Assembly: GCA_030538215.1 (NCBI GenBank)
Contig: JAUNUM010000001.1
Span: forward strand, 63,472 to 127,471
DNA from: Bacteroidia bacterium
Lineage (GTDB): Bacteria > Bacteroidota > Bacteroidia > Bacteroidales > Dysgonomonadaceae
DNA: 64,000 bases
Direction of reading: 5' to 3'
Each line of letters starts with the position of its first letter. The first letter of the stretch is position 1. This document shows positions 14,655 to 23,762 of this stretch, piece after piece. The position numbers and the translations under genes are program-made. Below the pieces are notes generated by a model. It did not search any database. It had not been told where the DNA came from and was given only the letters and a program-made list of their open reading frames with translations.

Positions 14655-16783
14655 GTCTTTTTAATATTATCATCAAAATACCTCGTAATATGCTCGTGCA
14701 AATGCACACGGTCGGGTCCCATCATATTGTGCTCGTGTCCGGGATAAACAAAAAAATCGGGATGTGTGCCGGCAGTAATGGAGGCTTTTAAAAACTGTAA
14801 ACTGTGCTGCATAACCACCACCGGGTCTTCATCGCCGAGAATAATTAAAAGTCGTGATTTTAGTTTGTCGGCTTTGTTCAGCAAGCTGGAATTGTTATAT
14901 CCGTCGGGATTTTCCTGTGGCGTATCCATATATCGCTCGCCGTACATCACTTCGTAATATTTCCAGTCGGTAACCGGACCGCCCGCAACGCCCACTTTAA
15001 ACACATCGGGATGGTTGAGCAGCATGCTTATCGTCATAAAACCGCCGTAGCTCCAGCCGTGAATACCCATTCGCGACGCATCTACATAAGGAAGCGATTG
15101 CAAAAACTCCACGCCGCGCATCTGGTCTTTCATCTCTTCCACACCGAGTTGGCGATGTGTAACATTTTCAAAGTCGCGCCCGCGATACGATGTCCCTCGA
15201 TTGTCTATCACAAAAACCACATATCCTTTTTGCGCCATATAGGTTTCCCATCCGCCCGAACCGTATCGCCAACGATTCTGCACCATTTGCGAATGCGGAC
15301 CTCCGTACACATAAATGGCTACGGGATGTTTTTTGGAGGTATCAAAATTGGCGGGTTTTATGATTCGGTAATAAAGGGCGGTTTTGTTGTCGGCAGCTTT
15401 AATCGTTCCTAATTCAACGGATGGCATATTGATGTCGGTAAACGGATTTTGTGCTGATGCCAACGTGATGGTTTTTCCGTTTCGTGTGTCGATAAGGTCA
15501 ATTTTTCCCGGATTGTTGTGTGCCGAATATCGGTCGATAAGATAACGCCCCGATGCGCTCACCATTGCCGAATGCACTCCTTCGGAGGAGGTGTGTCGTT
15601 GGGTTTTTCCGTTTTTGAGATTCACGGAGTAGATGTGTCTGTCCGTTGGTGTTGGGTTGGTGGATGCGAAAAACAGGTTTTGCCCTTTTTCGTCAAACCC
15701 GATTACATCGGTTACTTCCCATTCGCCTTTTGTGAGTTGTTTGAGCAGTTTCCCCGAAACGTCGTATAAATACAAGTGGTTGTAGCCGTCGCGATTGCTT
15801 TGCCAAACAAATTGCGTCGATTTATTTTTCACAAACGACACCGGATGTTGTGGCTCCACATATTTGGGATGCGATTCTTCAAAAAGCGTTTTCTCCAATT
15901 CTCCCGAAACGGCGTTGTAGCGGTTGAGTATCATGTGATTTTGCTCACGATTCAGTTCTGCAACATATATCGATTTTTCATCGGGACTCCATGCTATGTT
16001 CGTCAGAAATTTGTCTTTAGGTTCGCCGGTTTTCAGATAAACGGTTTTGCCCGTTTTTGAGTCGTAAATGCCAATGGTAACTTCGTGGCTTCGTTCGCCC
16101 GCCATTGGGTATTTAATGCTTTTGTCGGTAGCGATTCGGGTGGAAATATCTACAATTGGGTAATCGGTAACCATGGTTTCGTCCATCCGGTAAAACGCCA
16201 TTTTTTCGCCGTCAGGCGACCAGAATATGCCGCTGTTGATTCCGAATTCGCTTCTGTGAACCGATTGTCCGTAAACGATTCCTTTGTTTTTTTCGTTGGA
16301 GATGGCGGTTTCGTTTCCGTTTTTGTCTGCAATGAAAAGGTTATTTGCTTTAGTGTAAGCTAAAAATGAATTGTTGGGCGAAAGTTGTCGGTTATCACTT
16401 CCCTCGGGATAGGAGAAAAATGCGGTTTCTTGTTTCGTGTTTGTATTGTACGTGCCAATGCCGTTTCGTGTATAAAAACGAATAAGATTATCGGTGTTTT
16501 CGGCAAACGAAATTCGGTTTACGTTCTCCTTCACGTCAGCATAACGAAACTGGAAAGTCCGTTTCTGTGGCGCGGACAAATTGTTGATTACAAAAACCGA
16601 ATCGCCGTTAATTTGCATCAAGTTATCGCCATGCCACTGAAATTGTTCAGAAATACGGGAATAATAGGTGTAAAAATCTTTTCCGCCGGGAATTAATTCG
16701 TCTAATGTGAATTGCTTGTTTTGTTGCGCGGATAAAACGCTCGCGAAAGCGATAAAAAGAAGAAGTATGAAGTTTTTTCTCAT
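14546..16783 (-). CDS. dipeptidyl peptidase IV-family serine peptidase (S9B)
   Basis: The 745-residue protein has a signal peptide (cleavage after VLSAQ), an eight-bladed propeller domain (about residues 40-480) and an alpha/beta hydrolase domain with the nucleophile motif HGWSYGGF, DEDPVV with the acidic residue, and the His in GHEHNM. It removes N-terminal X-Pro dipeptides in the periplasm or on the surface and supports growth on peptides. Family members end near HEHITRYFDDN; this one runs on for about 38 residues that overlap the convergent gene. The extension is probably the result of a lost stop codon rather than a functional domain. Confidence 0.9.
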   Translation of the reverse strand: MRKNFILLLFIAFASVLSAQQNKQFTLDELIPGGKDFYTYYSRISEQFQWHGDNLMQINGDSVFVINNLSAPQKRTFQFRYADVKENVNRISFAENTDNLIRFYTRNGIGTYNTNTKQETAFFSYPEGSDNRQLSPNNSFLAYTKANNLFIADKNGNETAISNEKNKGIVYGQSVHRSEFGINSGIFWSPDGEKMAFYRMDETMVTDYPIVDISTRIATDKSIKYPMAGERSHEVTIGIYDSKTGKTVYLKTGEPKDKFLTNIAWSPDEKSIYVAELNREQNHMILNRYNAVSGELEKTLFEESHPKYVEPQHPVSFVKNKSTQFVWQSNRDGYNHLYLYDVSGKLLKQLTKGEWEVTDVIGFDEKGQNLFFASTNPTPTDRHIYSVNLKNGKTQRHTSSEGVHSAMVSASGRYLIDRYSAHNNPGKIDLIDTRNGKTITLASAQNPFTDINMPSVELGTIKAADNKTALYYRIIKPANFDTSKKHPVAIYVYGGPHSQMVQNRWRYGSGGWETYMAQKGYVVFVIDNRGTSYRGRDFENVTHRQLGVEEMKDQMRGVEFLQSLPYVDASRMGIHGWSYGGFMTISMLLNHPDVFKVGVAGGPVTDWKYYEVMYGERYMDTPQENPDGYNNSSLLNKADKLKSRLLIILGDEDPVVVMQHSLQFLKASITAGTHPDFFVYPGHEHNMMGPDRVHLHEHITRYFDDNIKKTYNSTIAGFRRVNSDINASISFSDRRIVQSPRSWSR

Positions 16784-16830
16784 AAAATTTTATTTTGCAC
16801 GCTAATTTTGCTGATTTCTTTCGCAAATTT

Positions 16831-16880
16831 ACGCAGAATCTGCGAGAATCTGCGCAATTAATCTGTGTTCATCTGCGTGA
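16831..16880. repeat. short TCTGCG-type tandem motif
   Basis: Four imperfect units of (A)TCTGCG/CGCAGA type lie between the NMO-like gene and the start of the DPP gene. This motif is widespread in intergenic DNA of this phylum; function unknown. Confidence 0.6.
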
Positions 16881-16888
16881 GATATATT

Positions 16889-17833
16889 TTAAAAGGTTTG
16901 TTTTGATATGTTTATAACGGTTTGATTGTACTCCCCCACCATCTCTTTCACCACCTCTTCCGCCGAAACAATTTCACGAATCATCGAAGCGGCTTGTCCG
17001 ATTTCCAATTCGCCTTCATCTAAATCTCCTTCAAAAATGCCCCGTTTGGAACGACCACGCCCCAACAACGAGCGAAGCTCATCGGCAGATGCGCCTTTGT
17101 CTTCCAACTCTTGTACCTGACGGTAAAAATCGTTTTTTATCATGCGGGTAGGGCTCACTTTTTTCAGCGAAAGCATCGTATCGCCTTCAGCGAGTGAAAT
17201 GCACCTTTGTTTGAATGCATCGCTGGCAGAACTTTCGTTGGTGAGCGCAAAACGAGTTCCTACCTGCACACCTTCGGCTCCGAGTGCAAAAACGGCAGCC
17301 ATTGCCGCGCCTGTTGCAATTCCACCGGCGGCGATAAGCGGTAAATCTACGGCTTTGCGCACTTGCGGAATAAGTGCGAGCGTAGTTGTTTCTTCACGAC
17401 CGTTGTGTCCGCCCGCTTCAAAACCTTCGGCAACAATGGCATCTACGCCGGCTTCGGCACATTTTACGGCAAACTTGGAACTCGAAACCACGTGCGCAAC
17501 AAGTATTCCTTCGGCTTGTAGCTTGGTTGTCCATGTTTTGGGATTTCCTGCCGACGTGAAAACAATCGGCACTTTCTCTTCGATAACAATCTGCATAATC
17601 TCATCAATTTGCGGATACATCAACGGAATGTTTACGCCGAAAGGCTTATCGGTTGCCGCTTTACATTTCTGAATATGCTCGCGCAGCGTGTCGGGATGCA
17701 TTGAGCCTGCGCCAATTAATCCTAATCCTCCGGCACTACTCACTGCCGATGCCAATCTCCAGCCACTACACCAAACCATTCCGCCTTGGATGATGGGGTA
17801 TTTAATGTTGAAAAGTGATGTGATTTTGTTCAT
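16889..17833 (-). CDS. nitronate monooxygenase / FabK-like flavoprotein
   Basis: The 314-residue protein has the FMN TIM-barrel of the 2-nitropropane dioxygenase family: YPIIQGGMVWCSGWRLASAVSSAGGLGLIG at the start, GFEAGGHNG near residue 140, PLIAAGGIATGAAMAAVFALGAEGVQVGTRF near 170-200. Members are either nitronate monooxygenases or enoyl-ACP reductases of the FabK type. No other enoyl-ACP reductase is in the window, so the two cannot be separated here. It is monocistronic, with a TACCTTTG box upstream. Confidence 0.82.
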   Translation of the reverse strand: MNKITSLFNIKYPIIQGGMVWCSGWRLASAVSSAGGLGLIGAGSMHPDTLREHIQKCKAATDKPFGVNIPLMYPQIDEIMQIVIEEKVPIVFTSAGNPKTWTTKLQAEGILVAHVVSSSKFAVKCAEAGVDAIVAEGFEAGGHNGREETTTLALIPQVRKAVDLPLIAAGGIATGAAMAAVFALGAEGVQVGTRFALTNESSASDAFKQRCISLAEGDTMLSLKKVSPTRMIKNDFYRQVQELEDKGASADELRSLLGRGRSKRGIFEGDLDEGELEIGQAASMIREIVSAEEVVKEMVGEYNQTVINISKQTF

Positions 17834-17896
17834 TTTAAATATTTGATGTTAGGGTTTATTTTTATCAATGTTTGAAACCTTAACAAAGCTCAGTCA

Positions 17897-17904
17897 CAAA
17901 GGTA
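17897..17904 (-). promoter_or_regulatory. -7 box upstream of the NMO/FabK-like gene
   Basis: TACCTTTG on the minus strand, 63 bp before the ATG; the -33 element is not clear. Confidence 0.55.
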
Positions 17905-17945
17905 GCTGTTTATTTTGATGATTTTGTAAATAACTATTCGCTTGT

Positions 17946-17976
17946 TTTGACAATTTGCAATTTTGTTATAGCTTTG
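17946..17976 (+). promoter_or_regulatory. promoter of the intact toxin-antitoxin operon
   Basis: TTTG at 17946-17949, a 19-bp spacer and TAGCTTTG at 17969-17976 fit the full Bacteroidetes -33/-7 consensus. The antitoxin ATG follows 13 bp later. Confidence 0.8.
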
Positions 17977-17989
17977 TATATAAACAAAG

Positions 17990-18208
17990 ATGGATAGTAA
18001 AATGAAAATGCACGTATCGATAAATACAAATACGGTTTCGGGGCGAAGATTGATAAAAGAAATTGCCAAAAACCCAAACTCAGTTGAGATACTAAAACCT
18101 GCACCCACAAATGAAAAAATATATACGGTGAATGAAGTTTATCATCATGGTATGAAAAAACTAAGCGAACTTTACGGCGTAGATATGTATAAGTTTGAGG
18201 AAAAGTGA
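17990..18208 (+). CDS. putative antitoxin (paralogue of the one at 9179)
   Basis: The 72-residue protein contains SINTNTVSGRRLIKEIAKNP and EKIYTVNEVY, both matching the antitoxin at 9179-9376. It would neutralise the toxin encoded next and may repress the operon promoter just upstream. Later in-frame ATGs (18002, 18008) are possible starts and would match the shorter N-terminus of the paralogue. The stop overlaps the GTG start of the toxin by GTGA. Confidence 0.75.
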   Translation: MDSKMKMHVSINTNTVSGRRLIKEIAKNPNSVEILKPAPTNEKIYTVNEVYHHGMKKLSELYGVDMYKFEEK

Positions 18209-18519
18209 ATCATTACAAGGTTATCATTCCTCAATCTGTATTATATCAAATTGATAGATATATTAATTTCATCGCACACGAGTATAAAGCACCACTTACA
18301 GCCTATCGACATTACGATGAATTAATGCAAGTTATCCACAATTTAGAGACAACAGCACACTTAAATCCAATACGTCATACCGAGTCATTACAACGAAATT
18401 ACGGTGTGTTTGTACGCCAAATAAATTTAAAAAACATGACGTTTGTGTATTGCATTTATGCAAACAACGAGGTTTACATCCACGAATTCATTGCACAAAA
18501 GATAATCAAAGAAGAATAA
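18205..18519 (+). CDS. RelE/ParE-superfamily toxin
   Basis: The 104-residue protein has the ParE-like order: a YKVIIPQSVLYQIDRYINFI helix pair, a second helix LMQVIHNL, then strands FVRQINLKNMTFVYCIY and VYIHEFIAQK. Members of this superfamily poison gyrase or cleave mRNA on the ribosome; which applies here is unknown. It starts with GTG inside the antitoxin stop, so translation is coupled. A frameshifted homologue lies at 8878-9182. A 93-bp hairpin repeat follows 20 bp after its stop. Confidence 0.8.
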   Translation: MNHYKVIIPQSVLYQIDRYINFIAHEYKAPLTAYRHYDELMQVIHNLETTAHLNPIRHTESLQRNYGVFVRQINLKNMTFVYCIYANNEVYIHEFIAQKIIKEE

Positions 18520-18539
18520 AAAAGATAAGACTTAGTTTT

Positions 18540-18632
18540 CTTCATTTCTTAATGGTTTCATAAAGAGAATGAAGAAATAAATCGTGTCGATTTATTTATG
18601 AATACTATAAACTAATTTGTGTTTGGTACTTA
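18540..18632. repeat. 93-bp two-hairpin repeat, copy A
   Basis: It is identical to 24410-24502 except at one base (18619). It contains a stem CTTCATT/AATGAAG with TCTT/AAGA inside it, then a perfect 10-bp palindrome AAATAAATCG-TGT-CGATTTATTT. It lies between the toxin gene and the end of the helicase gene. Confidence 0.92.
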
Positions 18633-18677
18633 ATACAGGCAACCTTTGTCAAAGTTTGAAACTTTGATAAAGGTAGG

Positions 18678-21113
18678 TTATTCCGATTTTTCACGTATCC
18701 ACGCATTTATAAACGTTATTTCAACTTGCGAGAAATATGGCGACAACGTTGCAAAAACCGAAACATTTTCCTCTTTATCTTTTAATATCTTCATAGCTTT
18801 TTCGTATTGTTCACGGGACACGAAGCGATGCAAATCCAGCGTTCCATCCACCACAAATGGGGCTAAATGTCCAGCAATTGTTGAGATAACCAACTTTCTT
18901 TCAGCGGCAATTTCTTCGATGCTTTTGCCACTCTCGAACAGCGCTAACGTTTCGCGTGCACTTTCACCTTTCTTCTTAGCCGGTTTTTTCTCTTTTTCGG
19001 GCTTTGTGATCAAATCCATGCGCGAAGTAATGCCATGTTCATTGCAATAATCGGCAATTTCCTGTAAAAAAGCATCGCCATATTTTTCGGCAGTAACTTT
19101 ACCGAAGCCGTGGATGTGCAACAATTCTTTACGCGTAAGAGGTAAATATTCAGCCATTTCGATGAGCGATTTTGTTTTCGCCACAATATACACCGGCATA
19201 CCCAGCTGTTCGGCAATGAGGTTGCGGGTTTGCGTGAGCGTGCGCAATAAATCGGGATGTTTGGATGTAATTTTTTCACTGTGCGCTGTAGCATACGCTT
19301 TAATGGATGGCGGCAGGAATACAAAATTCTTGCGAAGCGAAAAATAATGCTCTATGGTAAAATCGTTATTTAGTCCTTTTATCAGGTGTTGTTTCTGTGC
19401 GGCGAGGGTATAAAGCGCCAAGAGATCGTTTTCGTATTGGCGGGACACACTGCGATTATCGGATGTTGCGGGCGATGATTTTATGAGTTCCAAAAAAGCT
19501 TGCAACTCTTCCGAAAAATAAGAAGATGAGGCTTGCAACCGCTCCGAAAGTTTTTGAACATCATTTACCGATAGGATCTTTGAAAGTTGTGCCCTGAATT
19601 TCTCCGACACATCGGCCAACTGCATCGCTATGTGCTTTACCGATTGCAAAAACGGAACGGTTTCATCGTTAAACGATTCTGAAACCTTTTCGGTATCAAC
19701 CAGCAACTCGTGTGCCATTTTACGCAACGGCGCAAGATTGTACAAGTTCATCAACAGCTGTTCTTTGTACCGCTGTTGCGATGTATCGAATTGCGACGAT
19801 AACTCATCTTGCGAATGCTGTGTTTGCGAAAAACTGCGAATTTCGGCTTCATTGAGCAAGCAATCGCTTCCGATATGGCTTTTCAACACCAATCCTTCCA
19901 ACGTGCGGCATCGGCTTAAGGCAACATACACTTGTCCGGCGGCAAAAGCTGCGCCCGCATCCACCACCACTTTGTCAAATGTAAGTCCTTGGCTTTTGTG
20001 AATGGTAATTGCCCACGCCAAACGCAAAGGCAATTGCGTGAAAATACCGTCAATTTTCTCCTCCAACTGCGTGGTTTCTTTGTTCACGGTGTAACTCATG
20101 TTTTCCCATATCATGGGCGAAAGGTCTATGGCTTCGGCATCGCCGGGGCATTGCACGGTAACGTAACCATCGTGCATGGCGGTTATCACACCGATTTTCC
20201 CGTTATAAAACCGTCGCACAACCTCTGTATCGTTTTTCATGAACATCACTTTAGCGCCCTCTTTCAACTCCAACGTTTTTTCAACAGGGAAATTTCGTTC
20301 GGGAAAGTCTCCTTTTATAATTGCCTCGTAACGTCTGACGGGCGATTTTATTTTAGCCAGCTCATCGGCGTTTATGGCATCGGCTTTGTAGTTGTGCGTG
20401 GTGAGGGTAATGTATGTATCATCTTCTGGCGGTTGGAAAGTGGGATTGTAGCGAGATTGCAATAACTTTAGCCCATTTTCCGTCAATGCGCTGTTTCGGA
20501 CTTCGTTGAGCAACGATATAAAAGTTTCATTGCTTTGTCTGAAAATTGTATCGAATTCGATATGCAACAACGGTGTTTGCTGCAACACATGACTGTTGAA
20601 AAAGTAAATACCTTTGTAGAATTGCGAAAGGATCTGCCACTCATCTTGCTTTGCCACGGGCGATAGTTGAAACATATCGCCGATAAAGATCACCTGCACG
20701 CCGCCAAAAGGTTCGTCGGGGCGATAACGAACATGTCGCAGCACGGTATCCATAGCATCAAGCACATCGGCACGAACCATACTTATTTCGTCGATAACCA
20801 GCAACTCCAGTTCACGCAACACGCTTCGTTTCTGGCTAAACATTCTCAATTTGCCAATCAATTCTCTTCGTCCCTCAGGTGTTGGTATGAAAGGCGAAAA
20901 CGGCAATTGCAGAAAAGAATGGATGGTGGCTCCACCCGCGTTTATCGCTGCTACACCGGTGGGAGCTACCACCGCAATTTGCTTGGACGATTCATTCTTT
21001 AGCCGATGCAAAAACGTGGTTTTTCCCGTTCCGGCTTTTCCGGTGATAAAAAGGATCCGGTTGGTCTGCAGGGCAAAATCGCGGGCAAGTTGGTAAACGG
21101 ATAAAGATGACAT
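18678..21113 (-). CDS. PIF1-like helicase with HRDC and HTH_40 domains
   Basis: The 811-residue protein is an SF1 helicase related to PIF1/RecD. It has Walker A GKAGTGKTT at 25-33, LLVIDEISM (Walker B), GDMFQLSP, the motif around LRLAWAITIHKSQGLTFDKVVVD, and QVYVALSRCR. After a linker come an HRDC domain (about residues 630-710, RNLIAEQLGMPVYIV...LPLTRKELLHIHGFG) and a RecQ-like HTH_40 segment (ETLALFESGKSIEEIAAERKL). The C-terminal domains are those of RecQ helicases, so the protein joins a PIF1 motor to RecQ-type DNA-binding parts. It likely resolves structured DNA in replication or repair. Confidence 0.88.
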   Translation of the reverse strand: MSSLSVYQLARDFALQTNRILFITGKAGTGKTTFLHRLKNESSKQIAVVAPTGVAAINAGGATIHSFLQLPFSPFIPTPEGRRELIGKLRMFSQKRSVLRELELLVIDEISMVRADVLDAMDTVLRHVRYRPDEPFGGVQVIFIGDMFQLSPVAKQDEWQILSQFYKGIYFFNSHVLQQTPLLHIEFDTIFRQSNETFISLLNEVRNSALTENGLKLLQSRYNPTFQPPEDDTYITLTTHNYKADAINADELAKIKSPVRRYEAIIKGDFPERNFPVEKTLELKEGAKVMFMKNDTEVVRRFYNGKIGVITAMHDGYVTVQCPGDAEAIDLSPMIWENMSYTVNKETTQLEEKIDGIFTQLPLRLAWAITIHKSQGLTFDKVVVDAGAAFAAGQVYVALSRCRTLEGLVLKSHIGSDCLLNEAEIRSFSQTQHSQDELSSQFDTSQQRYKEQLLMNLYNLAPLRKMAHELLVDTEKVSESFNDETVPFLQSVKHIAMQLADVSEKFRAQLSKILSVNDVQKLSERLQASSSYFSEELQAFLELIKSSPATSDNRSVSRQYENDLLALYTLAAQKQHLIKGLNNDFTIEHYFSLRKNFVFLPPSIKAYATAHSEKITSKHPDLLRTLTQTRNLIAEQLGMPVYIVAKTKSLIEMAEYLPLTRKELLHIHGFGKVTAEKYGDAFLQEIADYCNEHGITSRMDLITKPEKEKKPAKKKGESARETLALFESGKSIEEIAAERKLVISTIAGHLAPFVVDGTLDLHRFVSREQYEKAMKILKDKEENVSVFATLSPYFSQVEITFINAWIREKSE

Positions 21114-21141
21114 AATATAAACAAATTAAATGACTGATTTG

Positions 21142-21149
21142 CAAAGATA
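21142..21149 (-). promoter_or_regulatory. -7 box of the PIF1-like helicase gene
   Basis: TATCTTTG on the minus strand, 28 bp upstream of the ATG. Confidence 0.6.
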
Positions 21150-21215
21150 ACATTTTTAGAAACACTGTTTTGAGATTTCTTTGCTTTTCAATGTCGTTTT
21201 TTTCGTATTTTTTAG

Positions 21216-21223
21216 TAGCTTTG
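21216..21223 (+). promoter_or_regulatory. -7 box upstream of purD
   Basis: TAGCTTTG lies 110 bp before the purD ATG, giving a leader of about 100 nt in which no known riboswitch is evident. Confidence 0.6.
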
Positions 21224-21333
21224 TGCGTTCTTGGAAGAAAAGAAGATTGACAACAGACGGTTTTGCAATCTCATTTAATCTAAGAAACAGTATTGTGAAT
21301 AATAAAACTATTCAATCGAACTTTTTTGATAAT

Positions 21334-22602
21334 ATGAACGTATTAATTCTTGGCTCCGGTGGTCGTGAACATGCTTTTGCTTGGCGTATGCGTAGCAGTA
21401 AGTATCTCAACAACTTATTTATTGCACCTGGAAACGCGGGAACTGCATCGCTGGGAACAAATGTTGCCATTTCTCCAACAGACTTTCAGGCACTAAAATT
21501 GTTTTCTTTGGAAAATGATGTGGATATGATTGTAGTTGGACCGGAAGATCCGCTTGTGTACGGAATTTACGATTATTTCAGAGACGATGAAGATGCGTGT
21601 CACATTGCTGTTATCGGTCCTTCTAAAAAAGGTGCTCAATTAGAGGGAAGCAAAGATTTTGCCAAAGAATTTATGAGTCGCCACAATATTCCAACAGCAC
21701 AATACAAAACTATTAAACTGGGAAATATTGAAGATGGAAATCGTTTTCTGGAATCATTGCAACCGCCTTACGTGCTAAAAGCCGATGGATTAGCAGCGGG
21801 AAAAGGAGTACTTATTATCGATGATATAAATGAAGCCAAGCGCCTGCTTTGGGAAATGCTGAACGGAATGTTTGGTCCTGCTAGCAATAAGGTGGTTATC
21901 GAAGAATTTTTGTCGGGAATTGAATGCTCTGTTTTTGTGCTTACCGATGGAAAATCATATAAAATTTTGCCTGTTGCTAAAGATTATAAACGCATTGGCG
22001 AAAACGATACCGGATTAAATACCGGCGGTATGGGCGCTGTTTCGCCTGTTTCGTTTGCCGATGTGGAATTTATGAGAAAAGTGGAAGAGAAAATTGTTCT
22101 ACCCACTGTAAATGGAATAAGAAAAGAAAAAATCGATTATAAAGGCTTTATTTTCCTGGGATTGATAAATGTTGACGGAGAACCAAAAGTAATTGAATAC
22201 AACGTTCGCATGGGCGATCCGGAAACGGAAGTGGTATTTCCGCTCATAAAATCGGACATTTTGGATCTTTTTGTAAGTGTTACCACTGAAACGCTGGACA
22301 CTAAAACATTGGAAATCGATAACAGATATGCCACAACTGTTATGATGGTTTCGGGCGGATATCCGGGAGATTATGAGAAAGGAAAAGTTATTTCGGGCGT
22401 AAAACAGGTGAAAGATTCCATCATTTTCCATGCCGGAACCATATTGAAAAATGATGCAACAGTTACATCGGGTGGTCGTGTTTTAGCTGTAACCTCTTAC
22501 GGACAAACCATGAGTGAAGCGTTGGAAAACTCGTATAAGAATATTGAGAAAATTTCCTTCGAAAACAGTTATTACCGAAAAGATATCGGCTTTGACTTAT
22601 AG
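21334..22602 (+). CDS. purD: phosphoribosylamine--glycine ligase
   Basis: The 422-residue protein starts MNVLILGSGGREHAFAWRM, the invariant PurD N-terminus. It contains the ATP-grasp core with LKADGLAAGKGVLI, EEFLSGIECSVFVLTDG, NTGGMGAVSPV and the metal-binding FRD..-like segment YNVRMGDPETEVV. It joins glycine to 5-phosphoribosylamine in purine synthesis. I placed the start at 21334; the open frame continues upstream without ATG through the leader. purN, another purine gene, is in the window but unlinked. Confidence 0.96.
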   Translation: MNVLILGSGGREHAFAWRMRSSKYLNNLFIAPGNAGTASLGTNVAISPTDFQALKLFSLENDVDMIVVGPEDPLVYGIYDYFRDDEDACHIAVIGPSKKGAQLEGSKDFAKEFMSRHNIPTAQYKTIKLGNIEDGNRFLESLQPPYVLKADGLAAGKGVLIIDDINEAKRLLWEMLNGMFGPASNKVVIEEFLSGIECSVFVLTDGKSYKILPVAKDYKRIGENDTGLNTGGMGAVSPVSFADVEFMRKVEEKIVLPTVNGIRKEKIDYKGFIFLGLINVDGEPKVIEYNVRMGDPETEVVFPLIKSDILDLFVSVTTETLDTKTLEIDNRYATTVMMVSGGYPGDYEKGKVISGVKQVKDSIIFHAGTILKNDATVTSGGRVLAVTSYGQTMSEALENSYKNIEKISFENSYYRKDIGFDL

Positions 22603-22688
22603 AACGACAAGCAATAAATTGCTACGTTGTAAGTCCTTCACACGATTAGTTGTGGCAATAAAAATTCTAAATAACAATTGAAAACTAT

Positions 22689-23714
22689 ATGAATACCCTA
22701 CTGGTTCGAAACTTCAAATCTTACTTCGTGGAGTCGCGATTTATCTCTATAGTCGTTTCCATTACGGTTATCGTATTGCGCTTTCTGATGTTTTTAAGAA
22801 AGGGCTTGCCCGATTTTCCCATCAACAATACCAATTTTTCTTGGTCATACATAGAACCTATTTTTCAACAATACCCCATTGCTTCTTTTCTGTCGAGCAC
22901 TTTATCTGTGTTTATTATCTCGTACCTTATTTCCGAGCTGAATATTCGATATGGAGTAATTCGCATGAGAACGTCCATGCCTTTTTATGTTCCGCTGGTC
23001 CTTTTTAGTATTCATCCGTTTTTTCTGAAAATGACACCCGACTATTTGGGTCTTATTTTCATCCTTTGGTCACTATTCCCTTTGCTTTCATCTTATCAAT
23101 ATCGCTATTCTCACCGATATGCTTTTCAGTTTGGAGCATTAATGGCTATTGCCGCCACTTTCCAAGCCTATGCTTTGCTGTTTCTGCCTTTGTGGTTAAT
23201 AGGATTATCAGCAATGGGAGGGATGAGTTTTAGGTCGCTCATTGCGTCTATTTTCGGAATATTTTTAGTGTTTTGGATTGTTTTTGCACTATATGTTTTT
23301 GGCGACAACATCATCGGTTTCATTGATCCTTTCAAGTGTTTTACTGAAATTTATGATTTCACTCAATTACCTGTTTTTTCGGTACCACAATGGGGATTTA
23401 TCGGAACTATATTTCTCTTTATATTTTTCTTTATTATTGCCGATAACAAACAGATCACAAGAGAACGAAGTTTCACCAAAAAAGTATTGATTTTCAGCAC
23501 CTCTATTATCATATTTTCTATTCTTATGCAAGTTTTATATTTGTATGAAACTTTGTTTTGGATTTACATTGCAACGGCATTTCTCTCGATTATTATCGCA
23601 CATTTCTATACAAACACTACCTTGAAATTGCAGATTTTATCGTTTTTCATAACTTTGGCATTATTAACTTTCTATTATTGTCTAAACTTTTTCACCGATT
23701 TATCGCCCTTCTAA
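22689..23714 (+). CDS. polytopic membrane protein (DUF6427-like)
   Basis: The 341-residue protein has about ten transmembrane helices and few charged residues. Its start MNTLLVRNFKSYFVESRFI and length resemble Bacteroidales proteins of the DUF6427 group, of unknown function. It follows purD by 86 bp on the same strand. Confidence 0.6.
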   Translation: MNTLLVRNFKSYFVESRFISIVVSITVIVLRFLMFLRKGLPDFPINNTNFSWSYIEPIFQQYPIASFLSSTLSVFIISYLISELNIRYGVIRMRTSMPFYVPLVLFSIHPFFLKMTPDYLGLIFILWSLFPLLSSYQYRYSHRYAFQFGALMAIAATFQAYALLFLPLWLIGLSAMGGMSFRSLIASIFGIFLVFWIVFALYVFGDNIIGFIDPFKCFTEIYDFTQLPVFSVPQWGFIGTIFLFIFFFIIADNKQITRERSFTKKVLIFSTSIIIFSILMQVLYLYETLFWIYIATAFLSIIIAHFYTNTTLKLQILSFFITLALLTFYYCLNFFTDLSPF

Positions 23715-23762
23715 CAACAATAATCGCTATTTTTTTGTTTTACAATAAAATAAAAGACGATT

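Noticed and set aside
16831-16880. CRISPR-like array
   Set aside because: The TCTGCG units are too short, irregular and few, with no spacers or cas genes.
19932-20465. 177-codon plus-strand frame
   Set aside because: Antisense to the PIF1-like helicase, with no domain and no promoter.
21224-21333. purine (PurR-type guanine) riboswitch in the purD leader
   Set aside because: No conserved three-way junction sequences were seen in the roughly 110-base leader.
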